A DNA stretch of 62,330 nt, taken from positions 1 to 62,330 of the forward strand of contig JAYUQP010000089.1 in assembly GCA_043757265.1 (NCBI GenBank). Reading direction: 5' to 3'. Positions 17,043 through 25,609 of this stretch are shown here, piece by piece. The position numbers and the translations under genes are program-made. The notes beneath the pieces are model-generated. The model was not told the origin of the DNA. It ran no database searches and saw only the letters and a list, made by a program, of their open reading frames with translations. Within the stretch, counting starts at the first letter, position 1. Each line of letters starts with the position of its first letter. The stretch is from JANPLN01 sp043757265. GTDB taxonomy: Bacteria; Bdellovibrionota; Bdellovibrionia; Bdellovibrionales; JAGQZY01.

Positions 17043-17852
17043 CTAGAGTCCAGGCTTTACATAATCGTGAGCTGGTTGTGGGTCGAGGGTGTCGATGGCC
17101 AACAGCAAGAAAAGCGGTATTGAGCCCTTGGAATCCACATTCGACATGATTTTTCGAATCTTTTGCAATGTTCTCTTCTGGAGCGAAACAATGTCTTTGA
17201 ATGCTTCAGGCGTTACCGATTCGGAATAGTTTGCAAGCAGAGAATGTAGATTTGTTTTAGCAATGGGATTTTGCGTTTTAATATAATCTGCGACAAGTTT
17301 AAAATTGTTCACAAAACTTTCTTGATTGATTGTGAAATCTTTTACCTTTGTAACCAAAATGTTGTTGTCGTTTTGCAAGTAACCTTTTTGAATTAAGATC
17401 TCTGCCTGATTTAAACCGTGTCGACCGAAAAGCTCGCTCAATTTGGCATGGCGCAGTCCACTGGAGTTGGCAGCTAGTTTGTAAATGATGTATTTGACTG
17501 GATCTTTCAACTCCGCATTTAGCTCTGAATCATACTCTGTCCCAAACTCCTGAGCTTGCGGGATGATCGACTCTAGATATTCAGCGATGGAACCAGGAAA
17601 CGCATTAGCGATAAGAGCGGTATTTTTCTCGCCACTCAACGTCGTTAAAATATCTAAAATCGTTGTGGCAGTTGGAAGTGTTTTTATCTGGCCTTTGAGA
17701 ATACGGCGGAGAGTGGGCTCGCTCACTGTACATTTTTTACTGAGACCATTGAGACTGCGCGTGGGTTTTTCGTTGAGGTAATTTTGTAAAATTCCTTGAA
17801 GCGCACTAAGAAGATCAGTTGGTGCGATATCTCTAACAACTTCTAAGTTCAA
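17043..17852 (-). CDS. HTH regulator resembling the TIGR02147 group
   Basis: Residues about 10-65 (from the chosen start) form an HTH: a Ser/Lys-rich helix, then VSEPTLRRILKGQIKTLP, typical of XRE-like DNA-binding. The remainder is a long helical region ending in LQKRTLQKIRKIMSNVDSKG and LLLAIDTL, like the TIGR02147 regulators of Bdellovibrio and relatives. The start was set at TTG 17852 because AAAGGGGG lies 6 bases ahead. A later, longer reading from 17927 would translate the repeat array into a basic tail that looks artefactual. The trypsin gene follows 30 bases away. The array suggests autoregulation of the operon. Family assignment is moderate. Confidence 0.7.
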   Translation of the reverse strand: MNLEVVRDIAPTDLLSALQGILQNYLNEKPTRSLNGLSKKCTVSEPTLRRILKGQIKTLPTATTILDILTTLSGEKNTALIANAFPGSIAEYLESIIPQAQEFGTEYDSELNAELKDPVKYIIYKLAANSSGLRHAKLSELFGRHGLNQAEILIQKGYLQNDNNILVTKVKDFTINQESFVNNFKLVADYIKTQNPIAKTNLHSLLANYSESVTPEAFKDIVSLQKRTLQKIRKIMSNVDSKGSIPLFLLLAIDTLDPQPAHDYVKPGL

Positions 17853-17883
17853 ACTAAGCCCCCTTTGGTCTGAATACGCTTGT

Positions 17884-17956
17884 TTAGCGAACGCTTTTTT
17901 GCAAACGCGTTTGGTTAGCGAACGCATTCTTGCAAACGCGTTTGATTAGCAAACAC
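17884..17956. promoter_or_regulatory. Iteron-like array upstream of the regulator-protease operon
   Basis: Five copies of a roughly 11-base element of form TT(A/G)C(G/A)AAC(G/A)C start at 17884, 17899, 17915, 17930 and 17946, so the spacing alternates 15 and 16 bases. Two copies extend into the perfect 12-base palindrome CAAACGCGTTTG (17902-17913 and 17933-17944), which are 31 bases apart. The array lies about 30-105 bases upstream of the TTG start of the regulator. It is probably a cooperative operator; the binding protein is not shown. Confidence 0.65.
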
Positions 17957-17999
17957 TTTTATTTAAATTCCCCGTCTTTTCGCAAACCCAGCCCACGTT

Positions 18000-18959
18000 C
18001 TAAAAAAATAAACTTATCTGGTCACCCGATAAGTGACTTTGAACCACATTGGAAAAATTTTCATTGCAACGCTGGCTGATGAGGGCCTCAATTACAGTAA
18101 ATCCTGTGGGAACCAAATCATCAAAATCAAAAAGACTGTCTGCAGTAATGAGAGCCGAGTGCGCAGAGTACTTCTGCACTGAGGAGGCAAAAAGACCAGT
18201 GCTTTTATAAGCCAGCAACCCAATAAGATCCGGACCTTTCGCAACTGCCAAGGCGCCAAGCATGGCTTTTAGGCCGGGTTTATTTTTTTTATAGTAGCTG
18301 TAATCTACATGTCCGTTGTTCTTCATGCGAGGCGGGAAAAAGTCAGGTCCACCGCCGCTGCGGGCGTGCCCCAGGTACAGCACAGCATCAAAATTTTGAA
18401 GCGCTAACAGATATTGATTTTGTGCATTCTGCGATTTCTGATTCTGCTCACTTGCATACTTTATTTTATTTTGCGAATCACTTGAAGTGTAGGCAGAGCT
18501 GACAAGCTTTACTAGGACGCGAGTTTTTTTGCCGGTGAATTGATTTGTGATATTCTTTGTATATTGACTGCCAGACTTTCGAAAGCCACAAGCAAACACT
18601 TGATTTTTTGAACCCAATCCACTCGTTGTGCAGGAACGTGTTAATGCGGTTGAAAAAGCGGCCATTGCATCGGGATCTAAAACACTTCCAAGATTGTAAA
18701 GGGATGCGCCTGAGTCAGCCACGTCTTGCCCTACGCTGTAATCCATGTAACCAAGCGCCACAAGGATTGTGAGTTCGTTATCTTGAGTCATTTGTACGAG
18801 TTGGGTTTGGCAACTTTTCGATTTTACTGAAGGATAGTTTTTAACGGCATTCATCTGCGCAAAGACCATGGCTTTTGCGTAATGCCCGCTAAGTCCAGGT
18901 ATGGCTGCATGAGTTTGATTTGTAACGAACAAAAAAACTAAAGTCAAAAAACGCCACAT
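18000..18959 (-). CDS. Secreted protein, possible degenerate caspase-like fold
   Basis: 319 residues with a Sec signal (MWRFLTLVFLFVTNQTHA). The segment AVLYLGHARSGGGPDF, with His198, and a later LIGLLAYKSTG resemble the two catalytic stretches of CHAT/caspase-like peptidases (a GH and a strand ending in ..C.SG). The cysteine is replaced by Tyr near residue 251, so peptidase activity is doubtful. Two cysteine-containing stretches (near residues 110 and 124) could form a disulfide. I assign no function. It is downstream of a Cys-rich secreted protein and a strong terminator lies between them. Confidence 0.55.
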   Translation of the reverse strand: MWRFLTLVFLFVTNQTHAAIPGLSGHYAKAMVFAQMNAVKNYPSVKSKSCQTQLVQMTQDNELTILVALGYMDYSVGQDVADSGASLYNLGSVLDPDAMAAFSTALTRSCTTSGLGSKNQVFACGFRKSGSQYTKNITNQFTGKKTRVLVKLVSSAYTSSDSQNKIKYASEQNQKSQNAQNQYLLALQNFDAVLYLGHARSGGGPDFFPPRMKNNGHVDYSYYKKNKPGLKAMLGALAVAKGPDLIGLLAYKSTGLFASSVQKYSAHSALITADSLFDFDDLVPTGFTVIEALISQRCNENFSNVVQSHLSGDQISLFF

Positions 18960-18972
18960 TGGAACCTCGAAT

Positions 18973-19001
18973 TAAAAAAACACGCCACATTGAGTGGCGT
19001 G
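18973..19001 (-). terminator. Rho-independent terminator (minus strand)
   Basis: Perfect 8-base stem CACGCCAC/GTGGCGTG with a 5-base loop, followed on the minus strand by a run of T. It lies 30 bases after the stop of the Cys-rich secreted protein gene, so it terminates that transcript before the next gene. Confidence 0.85.
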
Positions 19002-19030
19002 CCTGTATGAACTTATATTCTAGAAAAATA

Positions 19031-19483
19031 CTAGAACGCTTCGCCGCCGCCAATTGCACAAGCAGGAATTGTGAATTTACCAGTAACAGTTCCACCTTTA
19101 CCGTCGCTCATGTTCTTTTTGCTTGAGTATGTCCAAACATTTACTTGAGCTTGATTTAGTGTGTAAGCAACTTGCTTTTCACAAACTTGGTCATCAGAAC
19201 CAGAGTAAGACTCACAACGGTAAGCTGTGCTTACTACAGGCTGAACAAGTGCTTTGGAAACTGTTTTGCAATTGTATTCGCTGCCTGAATCGCTTTCGTC
19301 ACAAATTTCGATTTCGATTGTAGCTTTGGTTTTGTGCTTCAGAACATTTCCATCGCGACATACTTTTGTTGCAGGAACATAAGTAGATGCAGATTGGAAA
19401 ACGACGCTTGATGGTTTGCTGTACTCACCAGCCGCAGCTGTGAATGCGAAAAGTGCAGATGCGATAATTACTAATGCTTTCAT
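19031..19483 (-). CDS. Small cysteine-rich secreted protein
   Basis: 150 residues with a Sec signal peptide (MKALVIIASALFAFTAAAG). The mature part is polar and contains several cysteines (around KVCRDG, EICDE, YNCKTV, YRCES, QVCEK and PACAIG), suggesting disulfide bonds in the periplasm or outside. No known family recognised. A strong ribosome site (AGGAGGG, complement of CCCTCCT at 19491-19497) precedes the ATG, and a good terminator follows, so it is well expressed on its own transcript. It could be an outer-membrane or secreted structural protein. Confidence 0.65.
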   Translation of the reverse strand: MKALVIIASALFAFTAAAGEYSKPSSVVFQSASTYVPATKVCRDGNVLKHKTKATIEIEICDESDSGSEYNCKTVSKALVQPVVSTAYRCESYSGSDDQVCEKQVAYTLNQAQVNVWTYSSKKNMSDGKGGTVTGKFTIPACAIGGGEAF

Positions 19484-19694
19484 TTTAAACCCTCCTCAGA
19501 GTTATTTTTTGTTTGTGTTGCAAGAGGAGTTCTAAAGTTTTTTTGGTAAAAACGTCAAAAGCATTATCTTTTTTACAAATAATAAACTGTCGCAGTTTTT
19601 CAATCACATACGTGATGACATGCGCGTGAGTTATTAGAATCAATTTGAGTTCGTCGGCACATTGATTTTTCTCAGTGCACGGTTTTGCGTGGCG

Positions 19695-20423
19695 TTAATC
19701 GATTGGCGAAAAACCCCAGGTTGCAAGAATTTCTGCTTCGTTTTCAGCCGACGTTGTTTTTTTAAACTTGGCGCCTGATACGCCTTTTACGCGACGTTCG
19801 CACTCGGCCCAATTGGAGTGGCGTTCAGCCTTTCCATGAACCACACTCAGGTACGAGTGAGCGGCAGCTTTAGCGGTGCTGGATTTCATATCGGGCACCG
19901 ATGTGTCCTCGGGAATATCATGGGGATTCCATTGGTATTGCAAAAGTGATCCATTGAATAGTTCAACCCAAGTATGTTTTGAAAATGCCACCGCGATTTC
20001 GTCGCAGCGTTCGTTACCCGGCGTTCCTTGATGGCCCCGCACATAATGCCATTGTATTTTCTGTCGTCCATGTGCTTCGACAATTTTTAAAAGCTGTTTC
20101 CACTGATCGGTGTTGGCGACAGGTTCGTTTTGCGAGTTTTTCCAACCGCGCTTAAGCCATCCCCAAATCCACTGGGTAATGCCGCGGATGACGTACGTAG
20201 AATCGGTAAAGACCAGGACATCTTCAGGGTGGGCACGTACAAAATGGAGGGCAGAGATCACAGCCTCCAGTTCCATTTTGTTATTGGTTGTTTGGGGCTG
20301 GTGTTCACCCAATTCACGAACTTGACCATCAGGAAAACAAACGATGGCGCCCCAGCCACCAGGTCCAGGATTGCCAGAACACGCACCATCCGTGTGAATC
20401 ACAATTTTATCTTTAAAATCCAT
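19695..20423 (-). CDS. rnhA: RNase HI with C-terminal hybrid-binding-like domain
   Basis: The N-terminal 155 residues are a classical RNase HI: IHTDGACSGNPGPGGWGA, NKMELEAVISAL, VFTDSTYVIRG and GHQGTPGNERCDEIA supply the acidic active-site residues. The C-terminal region YLSVVHGKAERHSNWAECERRVKGVSGAKFKK resembles the RNase H1 hybrid-binding (caulimovirus VI-type) domain, which in other organisms lies at the N-terminus. This inverted domain order is unusual. The ATG at 20423 follows a GAGGG stretch; the longer reading begins at 20477 without a good site. It cleaves RNA in RNA:DNA hybrids in the cytoplasm. Confidence 0.9.
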   Translation of the reverse strand: MDFKDKIVIHTDGACSGNPGPGGWGAIVCFPDGQVRELGEHQPQTTNNKMELEAVISALHFVRAHPEDVLVFTDSTYVIRGITQWIWGWLKRGWKNSQNEPVANTDQWKQLLKIVEAHGRQKIQWHYVRGHQGTPGNERCDEIAVAFSKHTWVELFNGSLLQYQWNPHDIPEDTSVPDMKSSTAKAAAHSYLSVVHGKAERHSNWAECERRVKGVSGAKFKKTTSAENEAEILATWGFSPID

Positions 20424-20521
20424 TCGATGTGCCCTCAGTGGGAAGAGGATAAGGCATAACGTCGAATTTTTCATCATTCTTTTGTGCTGTCAATATTGAG
20501 GTTCGGAGGTACTGTTGTTTC

Positions 20522-20917
20522 ATGGAAAAACATCCGATTGTATTTTTTGATGGTTATTGTGGATTGTGTAACGGCTTTGTTGATTTTTTGATGGCGAGAG
20601 ACAAACAAAAAATGTTTCGCTATGCCACGCTTCAGGGTCAAACAGCCACTCGCCTTTTAGCAAAAGAGGACATCGCAAACTTAGATTCGGTGGTTCTTCT
20701 CATTGACGGTAAGACCTACAAAAAATCTCAAGCTGTTTTTAAAGTATTTTCGATTTTAGGCGGCGGTTGGAAAACATTTTCTTTATTCGATGTTCTTCCT
20801 TTAAGTATAAAAAATGTTGGCTACGATCTTGTAGCCAAATATCGCTATGCTATATTTGGAAAGCGCGAAATGTGCCGCTTGCCAACCCCAGAAGAAAGAT
20901 CATTCTTTCTAAATTAG
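20522..20917 (+). CDS. DCC family (DUF393) thiol-disulfide-like protein
   Basis: 131 residues with the family signature FFDGYCGLCNGFVDFLMARD near the N-terminus (the CxxC pair and the preceding Asp), then LLIDGKTYKKSQAV and a C-terminal MCRLP. Members of DUF393 are called DCC proteins after the D-x-x-C-x-x-C motif and are thought to be thiol-disulfide or related redox proteins; the true substrate is unknown. It is a single gene, divergent from rnhA and convergent with lysA, and the following junction has repeats. Confidence 0.85.
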   Translation: MEKHPIVFFDGYCGLCNGFVDFLMARDKQKMFRYATLQGQTATRLLAKEDIANLDSVVLLIDGKTYKKSQAVFKVFSILGGGWKTFSLFDVLPLSIKNVGYDLVAKYRYAIFGKREMCRLPTPEERSFFLN

Positions 20918-21070
20918 CCGAGGCGACGGCCATTGGTAAATCCGACGGCAAAACCCCCAGAGAGGACCTTTGGTCCTCGTTTACGAGCGAAGCTCGTCGC
21001 GGGGGGGAAGGCGTCAGCTAGATTAGCCGAGGCGAAGGCCGACGGCAAAAGGCGTCAGCTAGATTAGCCG
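20913..21070. repeat. Direct repeats with nested hairpins
   Basis: The 22-base motif containing GGCGTCAGCTAGATTAGCCG occurs at 21008-21029 and 21049-21070. A related ATTAGCCGAGGCGA segment occurs at 20913 and 21022. Between them two perfect hairpins sit side by side (20962-20978, GAGGACC/GGTCCTC, and 20983-20997, ACGAGC/GCTCGT). Both are enclosed by a C run (20954-20958) and a G run (20999-21007). This convergent DCC-lysA junction could fold as a multi-branched RNA or DNA structure. Confidence 0.65.
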
Positions 21071-21072
21071 GC

Positions 21073-22275
21073 CTAAATTAATATTTCGAGGGGCAGCTCG
21101 TGATGATTATAGAAGCTGCTCATACTCATGCCGTAGGCACCGGCATCAAGAATAGCCATCCAATCCTCTTCTTGGGGAGTAAAAAGCCAGCGATCCTGGC
21201 CTAACACATCAGACGATTCGCAAATGGGCCCAACAACGTCATAAACTTTTTGGGTAGCATCGGTGCGCGCCAACACGGGATTGATGCGATGGTGCGCTTT
21301 GTAAAGTGCAGGCCGCAGGAGGTGATGCATTCCGGTGTTTAAAATCAAAAAGTTTTTATGACCATTAAATTTTGTATATTCAACTTGGGCACATAGGGCG
21401 CCCGCCCGCGCCACGAGCCAGCGTCCGGGTTCCATCAAAAGTCTCAACGGTGAGCCTTTGAGAATCTCTGCAACCTTCTGGCCTAGGATATCGATCAGTT
21501 GCAACTCCTTGCTCTCATCATCTGTAAAGTAGTCGATGCCGAGCCCACCACCGATATCGATGGTGCTCAAAGCCATGCCCTGTTCAATGAGCTTTTGGCT
21601 GCATTTGAAAAGACTTTCAACCGCCTTTATCATGGGGTTGATGTCGCGAATTTGTGAGCCAATATGCGAACTCAGCCCGCGAAGCTCAACCCACTGAGAT
21701 TGAGAACGAATTAACGCCACGGCTTCGTCCACCTGTTGCTCAGAGATACCAAACTTGTTCTCACGAAAGCCCGTCGTAATATAAGGGTGAGTGTCCACTG
21801 GAATATTCGGATTGAGGCGGATGCCAATGAAGGCCTTTTTTTTCAAGGTCGAAGCAACTGAGATAATGCGACGAAGTTCCTCGAGGCTTTCAACATTGAT
21901 TTGAAAAAAACTTTTCTCGATAGCGTACTGCAATTCGTCCTTCGACTTTGCCACACCGGAAAAAATAACTTTGCTTGGCAAAAACCCATGTTCGAGTGCG
22001 ATTTTAGCTTCGCCACCCGAAACCACATCGATGCCAAAATCATTTTTTTTGAAAAGTTTCAAAATGTCGCCATTCGAATTTGCCTTCAGCGCATAGTGTA
22101 TTTGCGGAGCAGAGGCCGCAAAGGCGGTCTGCATATGGGTGATGCGTTGCTGAATTGAATGGGAGTTGTAAACGTAGGTTGGTCGTTGGACTTTTAAAAA
22201 ATCTTTCAGCGGCACCCAGCCGCTCGCGGTCGACAAACCAAAATGTGTTCCGCTGAAGGAATAGCTCGCACTCAT
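21073..22275 (-). CDS. lysA: Diaminopimelate decarboxylase
   Basis: Decarboxylates meso-diaminopimelate to lysine in the last step of the pathway. The PLP-binding Lys is K64 in HYALKANSNGD. The GIDVVSGGEAKIAL segment, a GGG-type glycine loop, EPGRWLVARAG, and the partner-subunit Cys in CESSDVLG are all present. Length (400) is normal for the LysA type. Its ATG overlaps the stop of the aspartate kinase gene upstream as ATGA, so they are translationally coupled in a lysC-lysA operon. Confidence 0.94.
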   Translation of the reverse strand: MSASYSFSGTHFGLSTASGWVPLKDFLKVQRPTYVYNSHSIQQRITHMQTAFAASAPQIHYALKANSNGDILKLFKKNDFGIDVVSGGEAKIALEHGFLPSKVIFSGVAKSKDELQYAIEKSFFQINVESLEELRRIISVASTLKKKAFIGIRLNPNIPVDTHPYITTGFRENKFGISEQQVDEAVALIRSQSQWVELRGLSSHIGSQIRDINPMIKAVESLFKCSQKLIEQGMALSTIDIGGGLGIDYFTDDESKELQLIDILGQKVAEILKGSPLRLLMEPGRWLVARAGALCAQVEYTKFNGHKNFLILNTGMHHLLRPALYKAHHRINPVLARTDATQKVYDVVGPICESSDVLGQDRWLFTPQEEDWMAILDAGAYGMSMSSFYNHHELPLEILI

Positions 22276-23498
22276 GGTGTATCGAGCTTAAATTCGGCGT
22301 GGAGTTCTCGCACGGCCTCTTCGAGACGATCGCGAGGGATAACGCCGCTCATCTTGATGTCGGACGTTGTCACCATATGAAGTTCAATGCCTTTTTTAGA
22401 AAGAACATCGAAAAACCGTGCGGCAACACCCGGATAGGAGCGCATTCCCACGCCCACGATTGAAACTTTAGCAACGTCCTTCAGAACTAAAATTTCAGCT
22501 GTGGGTGGAACGATGTGCTTCAGGATTAATTGGCCTTCGGCCAAATCTTCATCCGATATGGAGAAGGCAATTCTTTGGCCGCGAGCGCCTTGCGCCTGTG
22601 CAATGATGTCCACCACCACTTCGCGATTGGATAGCTCTTTAAAAAGACGAGTTAAAAAATCGACGCCGTTAGGAGCAGGTTCAGCTCCCAAGACCACAAT
22701 CTTTGCATCGTGTGTAATAGCAGAAACAACAGGAGCTTCCATGGCGGTTACCTCACTTTGAATCCAGGTACCTTCAACTTCGGAAAACGTCGAACGAACG
22801 TGGATTTGTACATTATATTTAGCTGCGATCTCAACACAACGAAAATGCAGCACTTTAGAACCAAGTGCTGCCATCTCCATCATTTCTTCATAACTGAGCG
22901 CCAAAATCTTTTTAGCTTCTGGCACAACACGGGGGTCTGCTGTGTAGACACCGTCCACATCGGTATAGATCTCGCAGTAGCGACTCCCCAGAGCAGCAGC
23001 GAGGGCCACCGCTGTGGTGTCCGAGCCACCGCGCCCAAGGGTGGTGATATTGGCGTCGACATCGATTCCCTGAAATCCCGCAATCACGGGAATCTCGTCA
23101 TTTTCCAAGGCATTGAGCATTTTTTGTGTGTCGATGTGGGTTATCTTGGCCTTTGAATAAATCGAGTCCGTTTGAATGCCTAGCTGGAAGGCAAGATAGG
23201 GGCGAGCTTTTACCCCGCGCTTTTGCAGAGCCATGGACAAAAGAGCTATTGAAACCTGTTCGCCCGAGGCGAGTAGCATGTCATAGGCTGCACTTCGCGA
23301 ATCTTGGTAAACGTCGTTAGCCATTTTTACAAGGCGGTTTGTTTCGCCCGCCATGGCCGAGGCGACCACCACGAATTTTTGCCCAGCTCTGAAATCGCGG
23401 ACCAACCGGTCTGCAACGTGTTCAATCCGCTCGATGGAACCTACCGACGTGCCGCCAAATTTTTTGACCAATATATCCGAAGCTTTCAAAGAATTCAT
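22272..23498 (-). CDS. lysC: Aspartate kinase
   Basis: Phosphorylates aspartate, the first step of the lysine, threonine and methionine branch. The N-terminal KKFGGTSVGS and the later TTLGRGGSDTTAVALA are the kinase signatures. The C-terminal half holds two ACT domains, which usually bind lysine or threonine for feedback control. The start was set at ATG 23498 (MNSLKASD) to match the family, dropping a 35-residue upstream extension that has no support. The gene is divergent from the LTA-synthase-like gene, whose ATG lies 66 bases away. It overlaps lysA by 4 bases, so flux into lysine or DAP is controlled here. Confidence 0.95.
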   Translation of the reverse strand: MNSLKASDILVKKFGGTSVGSIERIEHVADRLVRDFRAGQKFVVVASAMAGETNRLVKMANDVYQDSRSAAYDMLLASGEQVSIALLSMALQKRGVKARPYLAFQLGIQTDSIYSKAKITHIDTQKMLNALENDEIPVIAGFQGIDVDANITTLGRGGSDTTAVALAAALGSRYCEIYTDVDGVYTADPRVVPEAKKILALSYEEMMEMAALGSKVLHFRCVEIAAKYNVQIHVRSTFSEVEGTWIQSEVTAMEAPVVSAITHDAKIVVLGAEPAPNGVDFLTRLFKELSNREVVVDIIAQAQGARGQRIAFSISDEDLAEGQLILKHIVPPTAEILVLKDVAKVSIVGVGMRSYPGVAARFFDVLSKKGIELHMVTTSDIKMSGVIPRDRLEEAVRELHAEFKLDTP

Positions 23499-23564
23499 AG
23501 CGGCCACTTGTAGCAGATTTATCCAGGATTGCAAAGGCTGGTGTTCATTTGTATAAGGGTTTTT

Positions 23565-25580
23565 ATGAAAAGTACGATCCTTATTCGCTTTATGATTTTC
23601 CATCTGTTGTTATTCGCAATTTTGCGTATCGTTTTTTATATCGCCTTTAAACCAGCGGATTCCCTAACCGTCGATGTTTTACAAAAGGCCTTTACGTTAG
23701 GGCTGCGTTTTGACCTTCGCCTGGCCTGCGTTTTGGCTTTACCCATGGTCTTTTTTGGCTGGCGGGGATGGAGCCTTCGAACACCTCAAGGCCTTCGTCA
23801 TTGGCAAAACTTTTATGTACTGGCGAGTGCAATTTGGATCACGTTTTACGTTTTTGATTTTGGCTTTTACGGTTACCTCAACAGCCGAATGAATTCATCG
23901 GCGTTGTTGTTTCTCGAAAATTTGACCATTTCACTGGGTATGGTTTGGGAGTCGTATCCAGTTTTGTGGATTGTAGCCGGCTTTTTAGGAATGCTGTTTA
24001 TGTACAAAATCTGTGTGCGGCGTTTTGTATTCCGCTTTCACAGCAAAAATTTTTTGGGGTTGCCGGGATTTATAAATGCAATAGTGTTTGTTTGTCTTTT
24101 CCTTGTCGGCCTTTACGGAAATGTCTCGCAGTATCCTCTTCGCTGGAGCGAGGCGTTTTTTAGCCCCCATCATTTTGCTTCGCATTTCGCGCTAAATCCC
24201 GTGCTGTATTTTTTCGAAAGCTATGAGTTTTCAAAACAAAAAGATTTTGATGCGGACAAAACGCGGGAAAGTTACAAGTTTTTCGCCGACTACTTGGGCG
24301 TTGCTGATAAAAACATTGAGACATTAAATTTTTCCCGCCACGTGAAGGGCTTGCCTCGGGATAGCGCACCCAACCGGGCCCCAAACGTCGTGGTAATTGT
24401 CATGGAGTCTTTATCGCTTAGTAAGACGACCCTTGGCGAAAACCCGCTCGACACGACGCCGGAACTTCAAAAAATAGCCGCTCAAAGCCACTGGTTTTCG
24501 AACTACTATAGCTCCAGCGAGGGCACCGCGCGCAATTTATTTGCTATCATGACCTCGATCCCCGACGTCACAAAAGTGCAAACCTCCACGCGAAATCCGC
24601 TTGTCGTTGACCAAAAAATCATCGCCAACACTTACGATGATTATCGCAAAATGTATTTTATTGGCGGGAGCGCTAGCTGGGCCAATATTCGCGGTATATT
24701 TTCGCACAATATCGACGGCATCGAAATTTTCGAAGAAGATGCATTCAACAAGAACAAAACTGACGTTTGGGGTGTTTCCGATTTAGATCTTTTTATTGAA
24801 GCGCACGACAGATTTGCTAAATCACCTGCTGGAAAACCATTTTTTGCGGTGATCCAGGCGGCAAGTTTCCATCGGCCCTACACAATTCCAGCGGATGCAA
24901 AAAGTTTTAAAAACGTCGATGTGCCAATGACTAAACTAAAAGAGGCAGGCTTTTACTCTCTGGAACAGTTTAATTCTTTGCGTTTTTCTGATTACAGCCT
25001 GGGCTATTTTTTTGCATTGGCTAAAAAAAGCGAGTACTACAAAAATACTCTTTTTGTTATCACCGGCGATCATGGATTGCCCGACGACGGCGGTGTCAAC
25101 GTGCCCGAAGGTGTGCATCTTTGGGAGCTCGAAAAATACCATGTTCCTCTAGTGCTGCACAATCCACATTATTTTACTGCGGCTGTTGTAGACAAGCGGA
25201 TGGCGGGACATGCCGACCTTATGACAACGGTGGCTCAAGCGGCCGGTCTTAATCACCCAAACACAACCCTTGGGCGAAGTCTGTTTGATTCGCAATTCGA
25301 TAAAGAACGCTATTCGTTTATTTTCAATTTCACGTCGGAGCTCAACGAATACGGGTTGGTGAACGAGGACTTTTATCTGCAAACAAACGACAAGGACGGG
25401 GCCAAGCTTTACATGTATCGCGGAAAGACCCCGCAGGTCGATGTAAAATCGGTCTATCCAAATGGGTATGTACGAATGAAAAATATCGGCGAGGCGTACT
25501 TTCAAACAGCAAAGTATATGATGTTTAATAATCAGAAAGACTCTTCAAAAAAAAAGGCTGGTCAAAGCCAGCCTCAATAG
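23565..25580 (+). CDS. LTA synthase/sulfatase-family membrane enzyme
   Basis: 671 residues: about five N-terminal membrane helices (roughly residues 1-180), then an extracytoplasmic alkaline-phosphatase-fold domain. NVVVIVMES supplies a metal ligand, the nucleophile Thr is T321 in SEGTARNLFA, and TGDHGLPD supplies the conserved Asp-His. The family transfers phosphoglycerol or phosphoethanolamine to lipoteichoic acids, periplasmic glucans or lipid A; which applies here cannot be told. In a Gram-negative, OpgB/EptA-like envelope decoration is likely. The start was set at ATG 23565 rather than TTG 23529. The 3' end contains the terminator of the opposing gene. Confidence 0.85.
   Translation: MKSTILIRFMIFHLLLFAILRIVFYIAFKPADSLTVDVLQKAFTLGLRFDLRLACVLALPMVFFGWRGWSLRTPQGLRHWQNFYVLASAIWITFYVFDFGFYGYLNSRMNSSALLFLENLTISLGMVWESYPVLWIVAGFLGMLFMYKICVRRFVFRFHSKNFLGLPGFINAIVFVCLFLVGLYGNVSQYPLRWSEAFFSPHHFASHFALNPVLYFFESYEFSKQKDFDADKTRESYKFFADYLGVADKNIETLNFSRHVKGLPRDSAPNRAPNVVVIVMESLSLSKTTLGENPLDTTPELQKIAAQSHWFSNYYSSSEGTARNLFAIMTSIPDVTKVQTSTRNPLVVDQKIIANTYDDYRKMYFIGGSASWANIRGIFSHNIDGIEIFEEDAFNKNKTDVWGVSDLDLFIEAHDRFAKSPAGKPFFAVIQAASFHRPYTIPADAKSFKNVDVPMTKLKEAGFYSLEQFNSLRFSDYSLGYFFALAKKSEYYKNTLFVITGDHGLPDDGGVNVPEGVHLWELEKYHVPLVLHNPHYFTAAVVDKRMAGHADLMTTVAQAAGLNHPNTTLGRSLFDSQFDKERYSFIFNFTSELNEYGLVNEDFYLQTNDKDGAKLYMYRGKTPQVDVKSVYPNGYVRMKNIGEAYFQTAKYMMFNNQKDSSKKKAGQSQPQ
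25546..25574 (-). terminator. Rho-independent terminator inside the enzyme's 3' coding end (minus strand)
   Basis: Stem AGGCTGG/CCAGCCT with a 6-base loop; on the minus strand it is followed by about ten T. It terminates the CAP lipoprotein gene that ends at 25610, yet its sequence encodes the last residues (KKKAGQSQPQ) of the opposite-strand enzyme. Confidence 0.8.
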
Positions 25581-25609
25581 TCTTTGCTTTGGTTAACGCT
25601 GACTTAGTC

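Noticed and set aside
17853..17927. N-terminal extension of the HTH regulator
   Set aside because: It would be encoded by the operator-like repeats, while the TTG at 17852 has a strong ribosome site.
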